In this document: piece by piece, positions 56,525-64,000 of the stretch
How positions within the stretch are numbered: the stretch's first letter is position 1
Layout: every line of letters starts with the position of its first letter
Source of the DNA: Cupriavidus necator
GTDB lineage: Bacteria > Pseudomonadota > Gammaproteobacteria > Burkholderiales > Burkholderiaceae
NCBI GenBank assembly: GCA_022041995.1
Contig: CP074388.1
Span: forward strand, 1 to 64,000
Length of the DNA: 64,000 nt
Direction: 5' to 3'
Translations under genes and position numbers: made by a program
Notes under the pieces: model-generated
Told to the model about the DNA's origin: nothing
Seen by the model: only the letters and a program-made list of their open reading frames with translations
The model's database searches: none

Positions 56525-56594
56525 CACTCACGCGACTTGCAGGTCGCACAAACACATTCTTGGCCAGGTCGATCCCAACTGTCGTAATCTGCAT
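56525..56594 (-). pseudogene. IS110-family transposase, N-terminal stub
   Basis: MQITTVGIDLAKNVFV is the IS110 RuvC-like start (first Asp). Only about 20 codons remain; upstream flank at 56625-56690 resembles the flank of the fuller IS110 element near 61850. Confidence 0.75.
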
Positions 56595-56700
56595 GATGGA
56601 TGCCCCTTCCGGTTTGAGTGGCTAGCGACACTTCCACTCTGGCACATCGATGCCGTCACCGGGTGGGGGCGTCCATCCCATTGCTTACCTTGTATGTTGC

Positions 56701-57624
56701 CTACTGTGGAATCAAAGCGTCCGCCGCCTTCTCTCGGGCGAGTTCAACGGCGTCCCCTGACTCATGTAGGAAATCGTCGGTCTTCATGGTGGCGATCTCA
56801 GGGTGGCTGCTGTCGGCATTATCCTTTTGCCACTTCTTTAGTGCAGCCTCCTTCGTGGCATCGATCTTCTTGCGTTCGTTGCCACCGGGATAGAGCCACT
56901 TGAGGAGGCGAACCGTAGCGGTGAGCTGAGGGTCAGCGCTCTCCCGGCGGATCTTTTCCACCTTCTGGATCGCATCATTTTGCGACGCGGCAGCTTGCTG
57001 GGTAATTTGGGAGATCGCGGATGGTACCGAGCCGGCAACGTAGTAGGCGGACACGTCGCTCAACGCTTGATCGATCGAGTATTCGCTTACCGGCTTTGCC
57101 CCTCCTGCCTCGATTCGAACTTTGACGTTCTGACGCCCAGCCTGCATTTGTGCGACTAGGGCGGGCAAAGTCTTCTGGTAGAAGACGTCTGTGTTGATGA
57201 CCCCCTTCGCGCCAATGACGCCGGCGGAAGCAGCGGCTAGGGCAGCTTTAGCCGTCGCGGTCCCAGTTGTTGCTCCTAGCCCGTTCAAGACAAGCGTGGT
57301 CAGATCCGCGGAGACATCCAACGCGGTGTACGTCCCGACCAGCTTCGACTCGAATTCCTAGTAGTGAGCGTCAATGACCGCCATGCGCGGATAGATCACG
57401 GTGTCGCGGTATTGACGGCGGGTCAGTCCTCCACGATTCTTGTCATCCTTAACGATTCCGTTCGTGCGAACTTCCTCGGTCAGGTACGCCTTGTTGGCCA
57501 GCGCAAGGTCTTCACCGGTTTCCGAAGGTGTCGGGTACCCGGTAAAGGAGCTGATGGCGCAGCCGCATGGCCGCCGCAGACGGAGGTCACGAGCCACCCG
57601 GCTAAGCGTTTCGCCGGGCAGCAA
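56701..57624 (-). pseudogene. Uncharacterised lipoprotein-like gene with internal amber codon
   Basis: 5' part 57624-57361: GCAISSFTGYPTPSETGEDL, LTEEVRTNGIVKDDKNRGGL, TVIYPRMAVIDAHY then TAG (57358-57360), continuing in frame EFESKLVGTYTALDVSADLT, TLVLNGLGATTGTATAKAAL to AREKAADALIPQ (ends 56701). GCAIS suggests a lipobox whose signal peptide is now out of frame. About 290 residues originally. It lies just downstream of a lysozyme gene on the same strand; function unknown. Confidence 0.65.
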
Positions 57625-57636
57625 CGCCCGATCTCG

Positions 57637-58335
57637 CTAAGCATTCTGATCCGTACCAGCGGGAGCGCTCTTGAAGTAGTCGGCGAAGGGCCATGCGCTC
57701 CGTAGCGCAGCAGCGTCATTCGCAACGTAGCAGCTACGGTCCAAGCGCTCCATCCCGTCGAACGCGTGTGGTGCTGGCCCCACCTTGCCGTCCGTATATT
57801 GCCAGAGTGTGAAATGTGGCCATGTGTCAACCGGGATACCGATGGGCGTATCCCTGTAGCGGGCGTACCAAAGCGGGCAGTTCTTCAGAATCGGATCCGC
57901 TCCGTGGTGAGGCACGGCGTCGCGGAGCATATTTCCACCATAGATCATGGGCCAACGTCCAGTGACTTCTTTCATCTTCGTGACGAACTCGTGGGCTTGA
58001 TCGATCGTCATGTCCGGACCGCTGGTACTAGGCTCAAAGTCGAGGCAAAAGACGGTTTTGGAATGGTCAAGGTCCTTGTTGTTCCAATCAACTGCTTCGA
58101 GAAAGTTCTTCACTTGGTCCCGGGCAGGCTTGGAACTAGAAAAATGGTAGGCGCCCCATAGCAAGCCGGCCTTTAGAGCCTGTTCGCGCCGAGCCAGGTA
58201 GGCTCTGTCCTTAAAGGTGGCACCTTCACTTGCCTTATGAATAACCGCCACCACGTCTGCATCTGCGGCCTCCTGCGCGTGGAACGTTTGCTCGTGGTGG
58301 ATGTCTAGGATGACATTCGAGTGCAGCGAATGTCT
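57637..58335 (-). pseudogene. GH25 lysozyme (muramidase), start region frameshifted
   Basis: In-frame sense runs from about 58313: HSNVILDIHHEQTFHAQEAA, VVAVIHKASEGATFKDRAYL, GLLWGAYHFSSSKPARDQVK, TVFCLDFEPSTSGPDMTIDQ, WPMIYGGNMLRDAV, CPLWYARYRDTPIGIPVDTW, FTLWQYTDGKVG: all GH25 signatures including catalytic DFEP. The ATG at 58337 (MPKTFAAL) is one base out of phase, so a base was lost near 58317; otherwise a GTG at 58254 would start a shortened protein. Hydrolyses peptidoglycan; with the neighbouring lipoprotein-like gene it could be an antibacterial effector and partner. Confidence 0.8.
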
Positions 58336-58355
58336 TTGGCATTTTATTCTCCATT

Positions 58356-58790
58356 TTAGTGCTCGCGGGTGCGCCTAAATGAGTTTAGTTGGCGCGACAT
58401 GCTGGCGCAGGGCAATCCTAAGCGGGCCACGTTGGTGCGATGAACGGGATCATCAAACCTGTCGAGATGAATATCGAGGGCCTTCAAATCTGTCCCGATC
58501 TGCACATGAAATCGGGCTGCCATCGTTGGGGGATTCTCTCCGAGCTGCGCCGCTCTTGCAACGACATGATTTTCGAAGCCGTCCGTAGTGAGTCCGTACC
58601 AAACATCATGTCCGCTGCGGCGCAAGGCGCGTGCGAGGATATCCATTCTCAAAAAGGGACCACCCGCGCGACCAAGATGTGCGCGTCCGTTTGCGGTCAA
58701 ATTCACAGGCGAAATAACGATTTTACGGAGCGGCGTGCGTATATCACCTAACCCTGCAAATCCAATTGAACTCCGCATCAGGTCTCCCAT
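58356..58790 (-). pseudogene. Class I tRNA-ligase-like protein, N-terminal fragment
   Basis: VNLTANGRAHLGRAGGPFLR (HIGH-like motif HLGR), MDILARALRRSGHDVWYGL, TTDGFENHVVARAAQLGENP, TDLKALDIHLDRFDDPVH are the catalytic-domain start of MetG/CysS-type ligases. After about 115 residues the family match ends (RTNVARLGLPCASMSR), so the KMSKS half is missing. Such stand-alone ligases sit in biosynthetic clusters. Confidence 0.72.
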
Positions 58791-59442
58791 TCAGGTAACC
58801 AACCTTGCGCTTTTCTGCTTACTATTCACTTCAATCCACTCCTGTTGCTGGAAGAAGAGCATGTGCAATAGTTGGGCCAACGCCACGACATGTGCATCGA
58901 TCAGCAAGGCGCTTTGAGCGCAGCCGCTGCGGAAGTCACTGAACTGCGATGGCTTGCGCGTCGCCATCTCGGACAGTAAGCTCAATGAATGGCAGCGGGT
59001 TAGCGCGGTGGCAATCCGGTGAGCAGGTTCACAAGGGTTCCGTAGGGCCAGAATGTTGCTGGCGCTGCATGCGAGTAAGACTCTGCCAAAGGAGCCTGGT
59101 CAACAGTGTCTGGCGTGACGCATTTCTTCCAATCGCGCCGACGGATGTAGGCAATGGCGGTTTCCAGATAAACGGTGCTCGAAAGCAGGCAGACCAAGGG
59201 CTGAGAACTGAGCCTCAATCCGACTTTCTGGAAACATCCTTCCACCCAAAGGGCTTCAACAATCTCACAACGGTGGGCGTTAGTCAGAGATTTGAGCGCC
59301 AACTGACATTCCTGAAGCGACCGGTGAAGGAACGTGTTGAGGCGCTCTTGCCTGTCGTCCTTGAACAGGTCTTCAGGCTGTTTAGCGCTTCTGTCGCAGT
59401 AAGAGCAAAGAGAGGAACCCGATCGAATTTGATAAGGAATGC
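58791..59442. other. About 650 bases of unresolved remnant sequence
   Basis: Frames of 60-170 codons exist on both strands without family signals. The minus-strand stretch LIDAHVVALAQLLHMLFFQQ ends with TGA directly next to the tRNA-ligase start (TGAATG), so it may be the 3' end of an upstream partner gene. Nothing else supportable. Confidence 0.4.
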
Positions 59443-59745
59443 TTACATTACTAGCGAATAGAACTGTTCGGCGGCCGTTCGCTGAAGGCCATCGCCTTTC
59501 ATCTTCCGCCCCTTGCAGATCATATGCATCACTTCGATGCCAGAGAGAATGATGCGCGCACAGCGAAAGTCCCTGAAGCCCATCATCGGTCTGACGCGGC
59601 GTTTGATCGCACGATGGTCCTGCTCGATGATGTTGTTCAGGTATTTGTTCTGCCGGATCTCGATCGGTGCACCCCGCTCTGCGTTGATGGCCTCGAGCGC
59701 CGCCAGATTGGCGCCGCTCTTGTCCACGGTGACCTTCCCGTGACC
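59443..59745 (-). pseudogene. IS6-family transposase, C-terminal fragment (third type)
   Basis: GKVTVDKSGANLAALEAINA, QNKYLNNIIEQDHRAIKRRV, RPMMGFRDFRCARIILSGIE. Related to but distinct from the IS6 copies at 47034 and 60409. N-terminal half replaced by IS3 sequence. Confidence 0.85.
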
Positions 59746-59756
59746 CTGCCTCGCTT

Positions 59757-60408
59757 TCACGTACAGCAACTCATGCAGCCATGCGCAGGGCTTCGTAGTC
59801 GACCGGCGTAAGGAAGTCGATCGAATGCAGGCGCTGCCGATTGTAATAGCCTTCGATCCAGTCGACGATATCCAGGCGCGCTTGGGCCCTGGTTTCGTAG
59901 CGTGTTTGATGGATTCGCTCGACCTTCAGAGTCTTGAAGAAGCTTTCCATTGGCGCGTTGTCCCAGGCATTGGCACGCCGACTCATGGAGACGATCATGC
60001 CCCATGACGCGGCCAGCGTTCGGTGGGCTCGACTGGCATATTGGCTGCCCCTATCCGAATGCAGGATCAGGCCCGGGGCGGCTTGCGTTGCCAGTAGGCG
60101 CTGCGCAAAGTCTGGCAGACCAGGTCAGCCTGCATCCGCTCGGACATTGACCAGCCGACGATACGCCGGCTGGACAGGTCCAGGATCGCCGCCAGGAACA
60201 GCCAGCCTTCGTCGGTGGCGACGAACGTGATGTCGCTGACCCAGGCCTGATTGGGCTGCCAGCCACCAAAGCGTCGATCCAGCAGATTCGGCGCCACCGG
60301 CAGGTTATGCGCCGAATCTGTGGTGACCCGATACGGACGCTTGTAGACCGGGCGCAAGCGTTGGCGTTGCAGGCTGCGCCGCACGCGTTCGGCGCCCACC
60401 GACAAGCC
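59757..60408 (-). pseudogene. IS3-family OrfB, frameshifted and 5' truncated
   Basis: Frame 1 (60405-60067): RVRRSLQRQRLRPVYKRPYR, NQAWVSDITFVATDEGWLFL (first Asp). Frame 2: HSDRGSQYA (second Asp), RRANAWDNAPMESFFKTLKV (Glu), GYYNRQRLHSIDFLTPVDYE. One base is missing near 60079. The N-terminus is cut by the IS6 element at 60409. Confidence 0.85.
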
Positions 60409-60546
60409 GGTTCTGTCGCGATAAGGAATTAAGGGCGACCGAGGGTGGCGAGAGCGCCGCGGTCTATGGCCAAGGAATAGAACTGCTCGGCGGCCGACGG
60501 ACTGCTCCCCTTGGGGATAACCATCTGCCCTATATGAACGCGTCCC

Positions 60547-60804
60547 TTTTGCAACAGTTTTCGTGTGTTCCGACAGTCAGGATGGGCTGCAGCTCTATAT
60601 CCGGCCTTGTTGCAGCCTGATGCGCTGCGGGCCCTGATGAAATACGCTGACTCGCACCTCATTCTTTGCACGAGCTCAAGGCTCTTGGGCAGGTTCAGGT
60701 TTAGCGAATCCCGGTCCGACCTGGATTGTCATCACACTCGATTGCTGCGCAACCTTTCGACGTTCACCCTGTTAAACGTTGATCGTCTACATCAAGCATG
60801 CCAG
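60547..60804 (-). ncRNA. Candidate bridge/seekRNA region of the IS1111-type element
   Basis: The 258 bases between the transposase stop and the sub-terminal repeat have no ORF of substance. In IS1111-type elements the guide RNA that specifies donor and target DNA is encoded downstream of the transposase; position fits but the fold and guides have not been derived here. Confidence 0.4.
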
Positions 60805-61827
60805 TTAGGCTGGCTTTAGGCTCACATAGTCCTTCTGGTACTGCCGATCATGGGCCAGTGCCGCCCAGATCGTGCGCGCCATCTTGTTGGCCAGCGCTAC
60901 GATCACAACATTGCGCGGGCGACGCTTGCTGATTTGCTCAACCCACGGACCTGGCTCCTTCGCACGCGTCAACACGCTGCGCGCGCCGTGAATCAGCAGC
61001 GTGCGCAGATACGTGTCACCTCTCTTGCTGATGCCATGCAGTTTGATCTTGCTGCCCGATCCGGCTTGCTTTGGCACCAACCCGGCCCATGCAGCGAACT
61101 CGCGCCCCGAACTGAATGCTTTTGGATCACCCATCATCGCGACTGCCGCTGTTGCCGTTAGCAGGCCAACGCCAGGAATCTCGCTGATTGCCGTTACCGC
61201 CTGGTCTTCTTTCTTCCACTCGCGCATCCGACGCTCTATTTCAGCAACCTGCTCATCCAGCTTCGTCAATCCCTTCCATTGCTCCCTCAACGTGTCGATC
61301 AACACCGCAGGCAGGCGATCGGCAAGCCGACCAAGCACTTCCGGTATCTCCTTGTCCAGCGCAGCCCGTCCCTTGCTCATCACCTCGCCGTATTCTGTCA
61401 GCAGCCCACGCAGTCCGTTGACCTGCATCGTGCGGAATTTCACCAACTGCTCACGCATTCGGTGCAGCCCCAGCATTGCCTGTTGCATCTCGGTCTTCAC
61501 GGCGACGGCCTTACTCGGCCGCTGCGCCGCCAGCCAGATCGCCTTCGCATCTGCTGCATCATTTTTGTTGCGGATGTTGAATGCCTTGACGAACTCCGCC
61601 GGCATCAGCCTCACCTCGTGACCCATCTTCATCAGTTGCCGAGCCCAGTGGTGCGCGCCCCCACACGCTTCCATTCCGATCAGGCAGGGGGCTCGATTCG
61701 CGAAATGCTCCAGGAACTTTGCCCGCTTGATCGGTTTGTTCACGATCTCTCCCGTTTCCTGATCGACGTAATGCAACTGAAACACGTTCTTGGCGATATC
61801 CACACCCACTGCCATACAATTCGTCAT
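60805..61827 (-). CDS. IS110-family transposase (DEDD recombinase)
   Basis: 340 residues from MTNCMAVGVDIAKNVFQLHY (first Asp). Further motifs: CLIGMEACGGAHHWARQLMK (Glu), KNDAADAKAIWLAAQ (Asp pair), then C-terminal AISEIPGVGLLTATAAVAMM and EFAAWAGLVPKQAGSGSKIK with the catalytic-Ser-containing domain. Intact. Start set at 61827 rather than the longer frame from 61899 because the RuvC-like domain begins here. Confidence 0.92.
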   Translation of the reverse strand: MTNCMAVGVDIAKNVFQLHYVDQETGEIVNKPIKRAKFLEHFANRAPCLIGMEACGGAHHWARQLMKMGHEVRLMPAEFVKAFNIRNKNDAADAKAIWLAAQRPSKAVAVKTEMQQAMLGLHRMREQLVKFRTMQVNGLRGLLTEYGEVMSKGRAALDKEIPEVLGRLADRLPAVLIDTLREQWKGLTKLDEQVAEIERRMREWKKEDQAVTAISEIPGVGLLTATAAVAMMGDPKAFSSGREFAAWAGLVPKQAGSGSKIKLHGISKRGDTYLRTLLIHGARSVLTRAKEPGPWVEQISKRRPRNVVIVALANKMARTIWAALAHDRQYQKDYVSLKPA

Positions 61828-62654
61828 TGGATCCTGAAATGCATGCATTTTCCACTTTGGGCACATCGATGCCGTTGGCCCCTGAGGATCCACCTTCACT
61901 TGCTCTCACATTCACGGGTGGGACGCGTTCATTTCATTCTTTGCGGATCATGCGCATGGTCTCGATGCCACCGAGGATGATGCGAGCGCAGCGAAAATTC
62001 TGGAACCCCAACATCGGCCTGACCCGGCGTTTGATGCCACGGTGGTCCTGCTCAACGAGGTTATTCAGATACTTGTTCTGCCTGATCTTGATCGGCGTTT
62101 CCCGCTCAGCATTGATCGCCTGCAGGGCCGCGAGGTTCGCGCCACTCTTGTCCACCGTGACGGTCTTTGGCGCACCGTTCTGGGCGATGGCCTTTTCGAA
62201 GAAGCGCCGGGCAGCGGCAGTGTCTCGGCGCGCGCGCAACAGGAAGTCAATGGTCTTGCCGGCCTTGTCCACGGCCCGGTAGAGATACTTCCACTGGCCC
62301 TTGACGAGGATGTAGGTCTCGTCCATGCGCCAGCTGTTGCCTACCGGGCGCTGGCGCCGACGAAAGGCCTTCTCGAGCACCGGCAGCAGCTTGATCACCC
62401 AGCGATGCACCGTGGAATGATCCACCTCGATGCCGCGCTCGGCCATCATCTCTTCCAGATCCCGCAAGCTCAGCGAGTACGCCACGTACCAGCGCACGCA
62501 CAGCAGAATCACGTCCACCGGATGGTGCAGGCGCTTGAGGACATTGGCAATGCCGCCTGGCAGGCTCGTGCGCGGCGTCTTTGCTGGCTTATTCATCTGC
62601 TGACTTGCGGTTTCCAAAACCGGCCATTCTACTTCCCGTTATCGCGACAGAACC

Positions 62655-63110
62655 CTCGCTGAACCGTTGCCGCGAGTCGGGGGAGAAGCGCTATGCTCGA
62701 GCACCCTACAAGCACGCTGACGCTTTAGTGGCCGCGAATCGGCCTTTGCTGCCCAAAGCAGAATTTGCATCGCACGTCCATGATTTCACGGCGTCGGTAC
62801 TGCAGATTTTATCAGGTCAGCGGAGCTGTCAGGGTTGCAGTGTCCAGTTCAAAACAAATGAATGTCAAAAATCGAACAATCTGGACATTCGCTATCAAGA
62901 TAGTGTGTTGGGTCTGCTTTTAGGATGGCTCCAGTTCGCCGAACACTTGGCACATAGATTGCACTCACAAATGAACTCGGTGGTGACTCCTTCCGCGGAC
63001 CTCACGCAGGTGCGCTGTAAGGCCAAAGGATAGAATTAGCCAATAAGCGAACATAAATAACACCGCCAAGCAAGGATATTTTTATTTATTTTTTAGCATG
63101 AGGATAAATC
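62655..63110. other. Upstream region of the caspase gene, no confident gene
   Basis: A plus-strand frame without its own start (62657-63033) contains SADLTQVRCKAKG at its end; not recognised, perhaps a 3' remnant. From 63034 onward base composition turns AT-rich (TATTTTTATTTATTTTTTAG), likely containing the promoter of the next unit. Confidence 0.4.
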
Positions 63111-63221
63111 ATGAGAAAGATCGAAAAGATCCCCGTCGACAACGAAAGCGTAAGCGGATGGTTTGCTTTTATATCAGTCAATGAAAAATCTCGGGAGAAG
63201 TTATGTCTAAAAAGGCACTAA
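63111..63221 (+). CDS. Tiny ORF overlapping the caspase start
   Basis: 36 codons: MRKIEKIPVDNESVSGWFAF, ISVNEKSREKLCLKRH. GAGGAT lies before its ATG, and its end overlaps the first codons of the caspase gene by 19 bases, an arrangement typical of translational coupling. Could be a leader peptide or small partner; unknown. Confidence 0.45.
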   Translation: MRKIEKIPVDNESVSGWFAFISVNEKSREKLCLKRH

Positions 63222-64000
63222 TTGTCGGAATTGATGACTATGATCCGCCAAACCAGCTTCCGAGTTGTGTTAAGGATGCTGGAGCATTCGAAAATTTAGT
63301 TAAGAATCAATATCATTTCGATGACGTCAGGCTATTGACTGACAAGAAGGCAATCAAATCAAACTTGATTAGCAACCTTGAATGGCTGGTTAGCGGTGCC
63401 ACAAAAAATGATAGGCTTGTCTTATTTTATTCTGGCCATGGGTACAGCCCGGTAGTTGATAAGGTTACTCGAGAGGCGCTCGTTGCCCAGGATGGTGAGT
63501 TCTTCTTTGACGGCGATTTAGCTAAAATAATTAAAGACTTGCCGGATGGAATACTAACTATCGTAATCGATGCATGTTTTTCCGGAGGAATGGAGAAGCC
63601 GTGGCTAGACAAGAATGGCAACGTGCAGATGATTCGAGTAAAGTGCTGGCAACCATCAGGTAAGGACTACAAGGATAAACCCAATGGATATGCCCCATTC
63701 GGTAATCTTAAGGCATTATCCGGAGATGATCTAACTTTGAATTTTTCTAGTAAACGTCTAATCGCCTCTCAGTCAGGCGGCGGCTCTGACTTCCAAAAGA
63801 CTAAGCTGCAGAATCCAAATTCAAAGGGCTTGCTGCTATCTGCCTGCCTTGCAGACGAAGAAGCAGCGGCATCCCGGCCATCCACGGAAGGTCTCTCCGC
63901 ATTCACTTTCTCGCTTCTAGACTCCATAAATGTGCTAGGAAGAAATGGCACAACGGAAGAAATCATTGAGGCGGCCGGAAATGCCCTTCACAAGCAAGGG
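63203..64000 (+). CDS. Caspase-family (metacaspase-like, C14) protease, incomplete at right edge
   Basis: 266 codons visible, still open at the window end. MSKKALIVGIDDYDPPNQLP, NLVKNQYHFDDVRLLTDKKA, then the catalytic dyad in RLVLFYSGHGYS (His79) and ILTIVIDACFSGGM (Cys125); later SKGLLLSACLADEEAAASRP and GLSAFTFSLLDS are typical of the p10-like part. GGAG six bases before ATG 63203. AT-richer than the rest of the window, suggesting separate origin. Bacterial caspase-like proteases often act in abortive-infection or regulated-cell-death defence, but the partner is outside the window. Confidence 0.88.
   Translation, partial: MSKKALIVGIDDYDPPNQLPSCVKDAGAFENLVKNQYHFDDVRLLTDKKAIKSNLISNLEWLVSGATKNDRLVLFYSGHGYSPVVDKVTREALVAQDGEFFFDGDLAKIIKDLPDGILTIVIDACFSGGMEKPWLDKNGNVQMIRVKCWQPSGKDYKDKPNGYAPFGNLKALSGDDLTLNFSSKRLIASQSGGGSDFQKTKLQNPNSKGLLLSACLADEEAAASRPSTEGLSAFTFSLLDSINVLGRNGTTEEIIEAAGNALHKQG

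Larger units (their letters stand above)
60530..61937 (-). mobile_element. IS110-family (IS1111-type) element
   Basis: Sub-terminal perfect 13-base inverted repeats ATGAACGCGTCCC (60534-60546) and GGGACGCGTTCAT (61920-61932), a feature of the IS1111 subgroup. Carries one transposase and a 258-base non-coding stretch after its stop. Confidence 0.82.
60465..62596 (-). pseudogene. IS6-family transposase split by IS110 insertion
   Basis: 62596-61935 encodes MNKPAKTPRTSLPGGI to IETMRMIRK, containing all three DDE residues; the last about 22 codons (GQMVIPKGSSPSAAEQFYSL) lie beyond the insertion near 60470-60533. The truncated protein lacks the C-terminus. Confidence 0.85.
60409..62654 (-). mobile_element. 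IS6-family element interrupted by an IS110/IS1111-type element
   Basis: Ends GGTTCTGTCGCGATAA at 60409 and its inverse ending 62654, as in the intact copy at 47034-47871. Matching sequence stops after CATCTGCCCT (60531) and resumes at CTTTGCGGATCATG (61938), with about 1.4 kb inserted. Confidence 0.88.

Noticed and set aside
58949..59461. 170-codon plus-strand frame in the remnant region
   Set aside because: Mixed composition, no start signal, no family pattern, and it runs into an IS6 fragment.

Overview
The window looks like an insertion-sequence graveyard from a plant-pathogenic Ralstonia (R. solanacearum species complex). The GC content is high. It carries giant SKWP-repeat proteins of the RipS type III effector family, a myristoylation-motif effector with a hrpII box (TTCG-N16-TTCG, the HrpB-controlled promoter element of Ralstonia) and many IS families typical of that group. 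The organism call is inference from these families; no rRNA or other marker is present.

Region 1 (1-23.8 kb) holds three copies of one effector cassette: a small ADP-ribosyltransferase-like effector followed by ripS. Copy A (minus strand) runs off the left edge with only the first codons of ripS. Copy B (plus, 4.4-13.5 kb) has ripS broken by six single-base deletions. Copy C (minus, 14.6-23.6 kb) has an intact 2625-codon ripS. Copies B and C meet tail to tail at an IS630 element inserted in the TA of the palindrome CTAG that forms both ripS stop codons. A and B are separated by an ISNCY-like element that carries an IS1595 element. The intact RipS shows unreported-looking C-terminal signatures: a two-barrel RNA-polymerase-like DxDGD, two RelA/SpoT-like WEIQFHT modules and a papain/OTU-like Cys-His pair.

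Region 2 (23.8-27.6 kb) is nested IS elements (IS5 remnant, ISAzo13, IS4) that break a TIGR04255-like gene.

Region 3 (27.8-31.5 kb) is a compact module resembling the cointegrate-resolution part of a Tn4651-type Tn3 transposon: an H-NS-like protein overlapping a KfrA/TnpT-like coiled-coil protein, an AT-rich intergenic site with a perfect inverted repeat, a divergent tyrosine recombinase, then a ribbon-helix-helix/Doc toxin-antitoxin pair. No transposase of that transposon is visible.

Region 4 (31.7-42 kb) has a second RpoD-type sigma factor, a cold-shock protein, IS6, two IS3 elements, a second ISNCY-like element, a truncated nuclease-domain gene that may be a defence remnant, and a GNAT gene cut by two IS elements.

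Region 5 (42.4-45.3 kb) has two intact secreted enzymes, an M30-type metallopeptidase lipoprotein and a glycerophosphodiester phosphodiesterase.

Region 6 (45.5-53.6 kb) has a Tn7/Tn5053-like transposon end with tniQ and truncated tniB, IS66/IS6 pieces, a subtilase fragment, and a decaying catabolic cluster (amidohydrolase with an amber codon, cupin, isopropylmalate-dehydrogenase family enzyme) cut by IS1182 and IS5 pieces.

Region 7 (53.9-62.7 kb) has an exported catalase-peroxidase (katG), a truncated downstream gene, a decaying GH25 lysozyme plus partner gene, a class I tRNA-ligase fragment, and IS3/IS6/IS110 pieces. The IS110 element is of the IS1111 type and has a candidate guide-RNA region.

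The right edge enters an AT-richer segment with a caspase-family protease, preceded by a tiny overlapping ORF and open at the window end. No tRNA, rRNA or CRISPR array was recognised.
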